NCBI GenBank assembly: GCA_049115695.1
Contig: JAGDZR010000015.1
Coordinates: 1 to 64,000, forward strand
Reading direction: 5' to 3'
DNA from: JAGDZR01 sp049115695
GTDB taxonomy: Bacteria; Bacteroidota; Bacteroidia; Cytophagales; Cyclobacteriaceae
DNA: 64,000 bases
The notes below the pieces were generated by a model, which saw only the letters and a program-made list of their open reading frames with translations, had not been told where the DNA came from and ran no database searches. Below, piece after piece: positions 15,357 through 21,566 of this stretch (position 1 is its first letter; the number at the start of each line of letters is the position of its first letter). Made by a program: the position numbers and the translations under genes.

Positions 15357-16652
15357 ATGTCTTCAAATTATATAGTTAAAGTTGGGGATTGCTATCGCTA
15401 CAGAAGACGGGTTCCGGCAGAAGTTGCTAATTTTGATCCTCGCAAAGAGGTCAAAGTGTCTCTTAAGACCAGGGATTTTAAAACTGCACAGATCAGGGCT
15501 GGCATTTACAACGATCAAATTGAAAGCTTTTGGAAATCATTGATCCATGCCAACAATGGCACTGGCTTCAATCAAAAATACCTGGCAGCCGTGCAGTTGG
15601 CCAAGGCATATGGTTTTGCTTACAAAACACCAGAGCAAATAGCGGCATCCACCTTAACTGAAATCGTCCAAAGGCTATCCCAGACCAATGTCGCTTCATT
15701 TGGTGAGCCTGAACAAGCCAGGACAGAAGCCCTTTTAGGAGGGGTGGATAGCAAGAATATCTCGATTTCAGATTGCTGGACTTTGTTCGAGGGCCTGGTT
15801 CATGACCGGCTGGTAGAAAAATCCGATGACCAGATCAGGAAATGGAAGAATGTTAGGCGATCTGCCATCAATAATTTCGTCAAGGTCAGTGAAATCAAAT
15901 ACCTACATGAAGTGACCAGAACAGAGATCCTCAAGTTTTGGGATTGGCTAAACCTGCGCATCCAAAATGGCTACAAGGCAAACACTGCCAATAAACAACT
16001 TTCGAACTTGAAAGATGTGTTGAAAACAGTTTCTACTAAAAATCAAATTGACCTGAATGTGGCAGCACTGTTTGTTGAAACCTCTTTTAAAGAGACTTCC
16101 AACAGCAGGCCTCCATTTGAAGCCAAGTACGTACAGGATATTTTGCTCCCGGCTGTCATGGATTTAAATGCTAGGGATCACTATGCTTTTTGGGCCATTG
16201 CCGATACGGGCATGCGACAAAGTGAGCTGTTTGGCTTGACTCCAGATGACATATTCATCGAAGAAGAGATCCCCTATGTATGGATCAGACCCAGAAAAGG
16301 TTACAGCTTGAAAACACCGGATTCAGAAAGGAAAATTCCTTTGGTAGGTGCTGCGTTGATGGCTTTTAAAAAGTTTCCGAAAGGATTTATGCATACCGGT
16401 AATGCAGAGTGTTTTTCGGCATCAGTAAATAACTTTTTGACTGTAAAAGGTTTGAGGCCTACACCTGAACACAGTGCCTATTCCCTGAGACATACATTTA
16501 AAGATCGCCTGCGTGATTATGGGGAAATGGGGGCGCCTGAAGAAATTATTGATGAGCTGATGGGACATAAGAAACCAGGGGTGCATTATGGCAGGGGCCA
16601 TAAGCTTGAAACAAAGCACAAGATTCTCTACATGGTGGCATATAAGGTTTGA
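15357..16652 (+). CDS. Tyrosine recombinase / integrase (DUF6538 type)
   Basis: The 431-residue protein starts with a DUF6538-like N-terminal segment (KVGDCYRYRRRVPAEV) with arm-binding character, then a SAM-like core-binding domain (about 140-240) and a catalytic domain. Catalytic residues seen are R287 in DTGMRQSELFGL, R378-H379 in YSLRHTF, the LMGH histidine and a tyrosine in HYGRG. Proteins of this type are mostly known to me from proteobacterial elements and phages. It would integrate and excise the surrounding element. Two 12-bp repeat clusters lie upstream, one touching its ribosome site. An overlapping out-of-frame ATG at 15353 is present. The attachment site is not identified. Confidence 0.92.
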   Translation: MSSNYIVKVGDCYRYRRRVPAEVANFDPRKEVKVSLKTRDFKTAQIRAGIYNDQIESFWKSLIHANNGTGFNQKYLAAVQLAKAYGFAYKTPEQIAASTLTEIVQRLSQTNVASFGEPEQARTEALLGGVDSKNISISDCWTLFEGLVHDRLVEKSDDQIRKWKNVRRSAINNFVKVSEIKYLHEVTRTEILKFWDWLNLRIQNGYKANTANKQLSNLKDVLKTVSTKNQIDLNVAALFVETSFKETSNSRPPFEAKYVQDILLPAVMDLNARDHYAFWAIADTGMRQSELFGLTPDDIFIEEEIPYVWIRPRKGYSLKTPDSERKIPLVGAALMAFKKFPKGFMHTGNAECFSASVNNFLTVKGLRPTPEHSAYSLRHTFKDRLRDYGEMGAPEEIIDELMGHKKPGVHYGRGHKLETKHKILYMVAYKV

Positions 16653-17063
16653 CTACAGTACAATTCATTTTTACCTTTTCAGAGTTGCGCGAAAGATCAA
16701 AGCGCCGGAATCGATACGTTTCGAAAAGGTTCGTAAGAGGCTGTGTTGATCACCTGTTTTTAGGATTAAATGGGATGGAGGCGTTACAATAATTAGAGAA
16801 AGGCATTGTTAGTGAACTCAAAAGGGCAAAGATCTGATCTTGTTGAATGGGATATTCCGAGCTGAATCTTTTTTTTATCTCCAAAACACACATTTTAAAC
16901 GTGCTGTTTTAACAATCAATTTCCTTGTTTGTCGTGTACAATTCATTATACTTATATCACTATTTGTAGGATTAATTAGGAGCAGTCGGTCTCCTACTAT
17001 ATTTTGTGGGAAAAATTTCGCAACGTACTTAATCATTTACAGGATGGTCGTGTCTATACTACA
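16653..17063. other. Intergenic after the integrase, no gene seen
   Basis: About 410 bp. No supported gene. A short dyad aagatc-tg-gatctt-like sequence lies near 16828. If the integrase sits at an element end, an attachment site would be expected here, but no repeat partner is visible in the window. Confidence 0.35.
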
Positions 17064-17420
17064 ATGCCCCTGGTGAACTCGCAATGTTTCAAAAAAGCAA
17101 TGAACAGTCTGACTAAAATATTCGAAAAAGACCCGGAGTCCTTTCCTGAGTGTGTGATTTTTCAGGAGGGGATATATGATTACATCGAAGATGTTTGTGA
17201 TGAATCTAAACCAAAAAAGTGTTCGGAAGAAAACCGTCTTAAAATTGAAGCAATCCTTAATGCGCACAAATCTCAAAAAGAGATTTTGCAGATAGCCATT
17301 GATTATGAATTAAAAAATGGGAAAGGTTCACATCGTAAATTTATTGAGCAAGGGATTAAAAAAATAAAACTTCCAAAATCTATTCTGGAAATGCCTGAAT
17401 GGAAATCACTTGAATGTTAA
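17064..17420 (+). CDS. Hypothetical protein
   Basis: A 118-residue protein, probably all-helical and charged, with four cysteines in the first half and a basic C-terminal part. I do not recognise it. The ATG at 17064 is preferred over an upstream TTG at 17004; a further ATG at residue 13 is possible. It has no close neighbour and no clear ribosome site. Codon use looks coding but the call is moderate. Confidence 0.45.
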   Translation: MPLVNSQCFKKAMNSLTKIFEKDPESFPECVIFQEGIYDYIEDVCDESKPKKCSEENRLKIEAILNAHKSQKEILQIAIDYELKNGKGSHRKFIEQGIKKIKLPKSILEMPEWKSLEC

Positions 17421-17691
17421 TTCTCTGTTGATTTCATTTTGATATAAATAAGGACATTAATTAGGTGCACTCGTAATTGTCCTTTCGGAATTTCTTGTGA
17501 TCTCAATTGACAATCTGCTTTAGCTTAAGAATGCAATTGGTCAAATTTTCAATATTTTCAAAATTCATATGAATTTTCGTTAAAAATCTAGCAATAATAG
17601 AGCCTGTAAAAGAGCTTGTTTTATGATTTTAACAATTATCGAATTTAAAAAAAACGAGTTCATGAAAAATATATTTTTGAAAAGCTTTTTT

Positions 17692-17734
17692 TGATCCAAA
17701 ATTTGGATCATATTTTTAGCGTACCCTATCTTTG
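17692..17734 (+). promoter_or_regulatory. Bacteroidota-type promoter overlapped by a palindromic operator
   Basis: TTTG at 17702-17705 and TATCTTTG at 17727-17734, 21 bp apart, match the Bacteroidota -33/-7 elements. A palindrome tgatccaaa-a-tttggatca (17692-17710) covers the -33 box, the position expected for a repressor site. Transcription would start near 17741 and read towards the gene at 17831. The remaining gap from 17421 to 17691 holds nothing else I can identify. Confidence 0.6.
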
Positions 17735-17739
17735 TAATG

Positions 17740-17782
17740 CGGCTTTCGAGTATATTATTTGTACTGGAAAGCCGTTTTTTTT
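17740..17782 (+). terminator. Hairpin with U-run at the start of the transcript
   Basis: A perfect 8-bp stem (cggctttc 17740-17747 / gaaagccg 17767-17774) with a 19-nt loop is followed by eight T (17775-17782). It lies directly after the promoter at 17692-17734, so it would terminate that transcript after about 40 nt unless read through. It could be an attenuator or define a very short RNA. Confidence 0.6.
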
Positions 17783-17830
17783 GGTTTAACAGTACGCAGA
17801 ATTCTATTTTATCATTTTTAAACTGGTATT

Positions 17831-18094
17831 ATGCGTTTGGATTGGATTTTTCAAGATTATGGTCAAAATATTGTTGAATTGTGGCGTGAACAACAGTTTT
17901 TTATACGAACTGAGCAAGTAAAAGCATTAGAAAACGAGAAATTATTTACTGCTAGACCGGATTTGGTGCCCGTCAAAGGTGAGATTGAAGGCACAGTACA
18001 GTTAGAACCAACTAATCCTGAAATTCGCGAATCCTGGGAATTACATGGATTGTTATTAGAGCCAATCTACAATGAGAAGTTCAATAAAAACTAA
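17831..18094 (+). CDS. Small hypothetical protein
   Basis: An 87-residue soluble protein, M-R-L-D-W-I-F-Q at the start, with no recognised motif, signal or membrane segment. A promoter-operator-hairpin arrangement lies upstream (17692-17782), which suggests regulated expression. It ends 1 bp before the convergent gene at 18096. Function unknown. Confidence 0.5.
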   Translation: MRLDWIFQDYGQNIVELWREQQFFIRTEQVKALENEKLFTARPDLVPVKGEIEGTVQLEPTNPEIRESWELHGLLLEPIYNEKFNKN

Positions 18095-18095
18095 A

Positions 18096-18536
18096 CTATT
18101 CTAGTCCAAGTTCTTTCCTTCTGTGGATTAGGTTTTTTACAGTAGTATGCGACCATTCCCTGCCATAAAATGATTTTATTCCAAGTTCATTAAATCTATC
18201 AGCGATTTTCCTTAAGCTTTTATAACCATCATTTCTAACTTGATTGAGATCCTCTCCAATTGAAATAGCAAAATCATCCGACATTTTTTTACTTATTTTT
18301 CCAATGTTCCGTTTCTTCTTCATCAAGGAAAGATAATTTTCCAATATTTCAGCTACTCCAACAGGATCATATTCAATCATTGCATTGTAGAGTTTTTTGA
18401 TTGATTCCTTTTGCTCAGGATAGTTGGCGGATTGAAGTTTTTCCATTTTCCTGCACCGAACCTCAAATGATTGCTCGCTAGGTGACTTTTTGGTCACTTT
18501 ACCTCTCTTTTTTACTGTTTCTTTTCTTAATGCCAT
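18096..18536 (-). CDS. Recombinase-related DNA-binding protein
   Basis: With ATG at 18536 the product has 146 residues and is strongly basic at the N-terminus (ALRKETVKKRGKVTKKSPSE). The C-terminal 45 residues (LRKIADRFNELGIKSFYGRE followed by W-S-H-T-T-V-K-N-L-I-H-R) match the helix-turn-helix segment found in the recombinase domain of serine recombinases and in small mobile-element proteins. No catalytic resolvase domain is present, so it is a DNA-binding protein rather than an enzyme. A nested palindrome lies just upstream (18549-18609), suggesting autoregulation. An alternative Met at 18548 would extend it by four residues. Confidence 0.6.
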   Translation of the reverse strand: MALRKETVKKRGKVTKKSPSEQSFEVRCRKMEKLQSANYPEQKESIKKLYNAMIEYDPVGVAEILENYLSLMKKKRNIGKISKKMSDDFAISIGEDLNQVRNDGYKSLRKIADRFNELGIKSFYGREWSHTTVKNLIHRRKELGLE

Positions 18537-18548
18537 AAAAAAAATCAT

Positions 18549-18609
18549 TTGGATAGTATTAATAAATGTTTTCCACTATATTTGGAACATATAGTATAAT
18601 ACTATCCAA
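18549..18609. promoter_or_regulatory. Nested inverted repeats, probable operator
   Basis: A perfect 13-bp outer repeat (ttggatagtatta 18549-18561 / taatactatccaa 18597-18609) encloses a 7-bp inner repeat (actatat 18575-18581 / atatagt 18589-18595). The site abuts the start of the DNA-binding protein gene at 18536 and lies 107 bp before the membrane operon at 18716. Confidence 0.65.
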
Positions 18610-18715
18610 TTATACACATTTAATATTATCGGAATACAATAATAATGTGTTCCACCAAATATTTTAAGTGAATGATGAATTGATTTAGATAGATTTTAAA
18701 CAAAAACGTAAGCAT

Positions 18716-19120
18716 ATGAAAAATTTATTTGCACAATTATTAAAACGTAAAGATTATGTCACCTTCAATGTGAACACCAATGACATGATCAAGAAATGGT
18801 CTGGTATTGCGAGAGAATACAAGGCCATAGACATTCCCATTCAGGATGTGGTGCATCAGGCCGAGCTTGAATTCTCGCAATTTGAGTTGGGCATTCATGC
18901 CAATTACTATACTCCGATCCGCGAGATAGAATTTGACACTGATGACGATAAAAAAGAATTGGATGACATGAACACTCGCTTTGATGATTACGCCAAGGCT
19001 GAAAAAGCCGGCATGTCAGACAAGCTTTTTGCAACCATCGATAAGCTCAAAGCGAGGTTCGCTAAGATGAAGGCGCAAGCCGAAGAGCAGGAAAATTATA
19101 GTAAACAAATAAAAAGTTAA
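18716..19120 (+). CDS. Hypothetical protein, first gene of a membrane operon
   Basis: A 134-residue soluble, acidic and mainly helical protein. The C-terminal third (about residues 75-130) is a predicted coiled coil rich in Asp, Lys and Ala. It is not recognised. It starts a tight operon: the next gene begins 4 bp after its stop, and the products of that gene and two more are membrane or exported proteins. It lies upstream of the relaxase and may work in transfer or in an envelope complex, which is inference from position. Confidence 0.6.
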   Translation: MKNLFAQLLKRKDYVTFNVNTNDMIKKWSGIAREYKAIDIPIQDVVHQAELEFSQFELGIHANYYTPIREIEFDTDDDKKELDDMNTRFDDYAKAEKAGMSDKLFATIDKLKARFAKMKAQAEEQENYSKQIKS

Positions 19121-19124
19121 GAAA

Positions 19125-19880
19125 ATGAAGAATGATAGAATAAAAAAAATACTCTCTGAGTATGTAGTATCCTGGCCAACATTGGTACTGATTGCGTCCA
19201 TTTTGGTAGGCGTTGACTTTTCTTTGAGCCAGCCTCTTTACACCATGGTGCTCGACATGCCGGCAATTGGAAACATCCTGGCATTTGGAATGGCCTTGTT
19301 GTTTGGCATCTTGCCAAAGGTGACAGCAAAACTCTTGGCCAAAAAAAGTTATGGACTTGCAGTCTTCTCTATGGTTATAGGGCTTGGACTGTTGTCTTTT
19401 ATTTTTTTGGGACAAAAAGAAGCGGCCCTGCAAAGGGAGCAAAATCCCTTGAGGGTTGTTATGGCTTCCAATACGGAAGTTTCTCTTGAATCAAGTACCC
19501 ATGTTGTGGCGACTTTTCTGATGGGTTTGTTGTATTCGACTGCAATTTTTCTGGGCTTCCTTTACTATAGTGTAGAGCGAAATTTCAAGCCTACCTGGTT
19601 TCAGTTGTCCATGTCCCAGTTGGGCCGTGAGTTTCAGTACAGACTCCTTTTGCTCAAAGGGCAGTTTGATAGGGCCTCTGCCAAGCCCGGCAAAAAAGCT
19701 GAGGCCATTGTAGGTGAACGTTTGCGTACCCTGGAAACAAACCTGAAAGGTTACAAACGCAAGCTCGACAAACTTGAGGGCCAACGCAATTATGACCTCC
19801 AGGTATTGGCCAATGCAAAGGCCCGTGTCATGGCTGTCATTTATACCGCTTATGGCGTAAATGAATCTTCTCAATCTTAA
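19125..19880 (+). CDS. Membrane protein with four predicted TM helices and a coiled-coil tail
   Basis: The 251-residue protein has hydrophobic segments at about residues 15-37 (WPTLVLIASILVGVDF), 45-68, 78-98 and 124-150, followed by a basic cytoplasmic region with a coiled coil (about 180-240). It is not recognised. Gaps to both neighbours are short (4 and 11 bp). The topology, with a long soluble tail, would suit a scaffold of an inner-membrane complex. Codon use is visibly richer in G and C than the backbone. Confidence 0.65.
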   Translation: MKNDRIKKILSEYVVSWPTLVLIASILVGVDFSLSQPLYTMVLDMPAIGNILAFGMALLFGILPKVTAKLLAKKSYGLAVFSMVIGLGLLSFIFLGQKEAALQREQNPLRVVMASNTEVSLESSTHVVATFLMGLLYSTAIFLGFLYYSVERNFKPTWFQLSMSQLGREFQYRLLLLKGQFDRASAKPGKKAEAIVGERLRTLETNLKGYKRKLDKLEGQRNYDLQVLANAKARVMAVIYTAYGVNESSQS

Positions 19881-19891
19881 ATGTTACAATT

Positions 19892-20623
19892 ATGAAAATG
19901 ATAAATAAATATTTTATGTCTCCAGCCAACTGTTTTGGCATTGTTTTCCTGCTGGCAATCATGCTTGTTGCCAGCAGTATTTACGGTCAATTATTAGAGT
20001 ATGGAATTATCCGTGATGTGAGTGAAAGCTCCGGTGTTGTTCTGACATTAAATGCAGATGATGTTTTTAAAAAGGTTATTCCCGATTTGGAATTGGAAGG
20101 TTCCAAAAAAGGTGTGAACCTACGCACTACAACATGTGGTGAAAATATGATCCCGAGGGTCAACCTGGCTCAATTGGCTGAAGATGATTCTTTTTTCGGT
20201 TCGATTTCAGCTCGTAACAATGCAATTGGTGAATTTTTAGCCAAGGGTAAGGCGGATCTGGATCACTTAGTAGGTTTACCCTGTGACGAGCAGCAGACCA
20301 ATTTGTACCGCACGATTGTGCATATACTCAGACAATATGATCCAAAGTCTGAGGAAAAAAAACTCGTGATCCTCAGTGATTTGGTAGAGGCCTCTTCGGT
20401 ACTGAATATGCATGTTTATGAAGATGACCCCTCTGCATTGCTTTCTTCATTTGATGAGCTTGTGGCTGCCCTCGAAGCTGACGTTAAGATGCCTTCGCTT
20501 GTAGGGATGGAAGTGGTATTGGTGACCCCTGGCAATAGCGAGTTACAATTGTGGGCTGCCAGGTTCTGGTCAAAATGGCTGATTTCGAAAGGATGTGAGG
20601 TGAGAGTTCAAGCTGCTTTTTAG
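19892..20623 (+). CDS. Membrane-anchored vWA-like protein
   Basis: The 243-residue protein has an N-terminal hydrophobic segment (about 13-33) acting as anchor or signal. It is followed by I-I-R-D-V-S-E-S-S, which matches the first MIDAS motif DxSxS of von Willebrand A domains, and later by VILSDLVEASS, where a vWA strand normally supplies the further MIDAS aspartate. Conserved Cys pairs lie around residues 76 and 130. vWA domains bind metal and partner proteins, often in complexes with ATPases or adhesion roles. It is the third gene of the operon, and its stop codon lies inside a terminator hairpin. The vWA call is from motifs only. Confidence 0.55.
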   Translation: MKMINKYFMSPANCFGIVFLLAIMLVASSIYGQLLEYGIIRDVSESSGVVLTLNADDVFKKVIPDLELEGSKKGVNLRTTTCGENMIPRVNLAQLAEDDSFFGSISARNNAIGEFLAKGKADLDHLVGLPCDEQQTNLYRTIVHILRQYDPKSEEKKLVILSDLVEASSVLNMHVYEDDPSALLSSFDELVAALEADVKMPSLVGMEVVLVTPGNSELQLWAARFWSKWLISKGCEVRVQAAF

Positions 20624-20634
20624 CAGCTTGAACT
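20605..20634 (+). terminator. Hairpin overlapping the stop codon of the vWA-like gene
   Basis: A perfect 13-bp stem (agttcaagctgct 20605-20617 / agcagcttgaact 20622-20634) with a TTTT loop; the TAG stop (20621-20623) lies in it. A pyrimidine run with TGTTTTG follows. Likely an intrinsic terminator or a 3'-end stabiliser before the gene at 20665. Confidence 0.6.
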
Positions 20635-20664
20635 TCTCTGTTTTGTTGACTTAAATCATTTGTT

Positions 20665-21405
20665 ATGATTACTGATCAATCTAAACGTCCGGATATCAAA
20701 CCCAAGAAAGCACGACTTGTCTCAGACTGGGCAATATTGCAGGGCTTCATGCACTCTAAAATTTGGGCCGTGTTGTTTGTGAAACCTAACCTGGCTTTTG
20801 GAAGGTTGATTTTTCAATATTTACAGGCCAACAATTCACTGCTTGCCTATGGTCACACTTCAGTGACCAGGAATAACCATGGTTCTATGGCTGGCGGGGG
20901 CATCATTCAAATGTTGGGGGTGTGTTGCCTTGTTTTTTCCCTGAACTCAACGCTGATCTCCTGGAAAGTATTCAGCCCTTTGCTTGCCTGGTTTTTTCTG
21001 CCTGTTTTGCCTTTTTTTAAGACTGCCGATGAACTGTTCAACCTGGCTTGTGTCCAGGTTGAAAGCGAAGCACTGTTGGTTTACCTGGGCGTCTTTTTTC
21101 TGACTTCCATGATGCACCTGGGGCGAAGCTGGTTGGGTTTCTCCGGTGATAAGGTTACTTCCCGTGGTGTTGGCTACAGCTACCTGCTGATGGATCGTTT
21201 GTTGGGCAGGTATATGCAAGTCAATGAGTTTGCGGTGTATTTAATGGAATCCCTGCTCATAGGAACAATCGGTGTTTTGCTTATGGTCAAGGACGTGGAC
21301 TTCTACCTGGGAGCATGGCTTGTAGCCATTGAACTGGCCGAAATACGCATACTCTTGTATGAAAAAACTGCCCAGTTGCAAACCCGCAGGCTGCTGGACA
21401 CCTGA
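20665..21405 (+). CDS. Polytopic membrane protein
   Basis: The 246-residue protein has about four hydrophobic segments (around residues 75-92, 95-112, 133-152 and 187-222) and a basic N-terminus. It is not recognised. It lies 41 bp after the vWA-like gene and 161 bp before the relaxase gene. Together with the genes at 18716-19892 it forms a membrane cluster next to mobilization genes. It does not resemble known VirB channel components, so a role in transfer is open. Confidence 0.6.
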   Translation: MITDQSKRPDIKPKKARLVSDWAILQGFMHSKIWAVLFVKPNLAFGRLIFQYLQANNSLLAYGHTSVTRNNHGSMAGGGIIQMLGVCCLVFSLNSTLISWKVFSPLLAWFFLPVLPFFKTADELFNLACVQVESEALLVYLGVFFLTSMMHLGRSWLGFSGDKVTSRGVGYSYLLMDRLLGRYMQVNEFAVYLMESLLIGTIGVLLMVKDVDFYLGAWLVAIELAEIRILLYEKTAQLQTRRLLDT

Positions 21406-21566
21406 GGAATTGGTGCATCTATAGGTGTATTTTCCTATTTCTGATGGACTGCCATGTAAATATTTGTTATACACAATGATCAAAATGGAGTGACTTGTTT
21501 GAAGGATATTTCCTTCAAACAAGGCTCTTTTAACCTCCTGATTCAAACAGAAAAGGCAAGAACCTT
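21406..21566 (+). other. Candidate origin of transfer / leader of the relaxase gene
   Basis: The 161-bp gap before the MOBF relaxase has a perfect 13-bp hairpin with a 4-nt loop (cttgtttgaagga 21494-21506 / tccttcaaacaag 21511-21523). At 21418-21424 it contains TCTATAG, which equals the bases around the nick site of plasmid R388 (TCT/ATAG) as I remember them. MOBF origins normally lie beside the relaxase gene. The hairpin followed by CTCTTTT may instead be a terminator. Confidence 0.3.

Noticed and set aside
15091..15375. Overlapping small gene across the repeat clusters
   Set aside because: The frame is created by the repeats and runs into the integrase start; composition is not coding-like.
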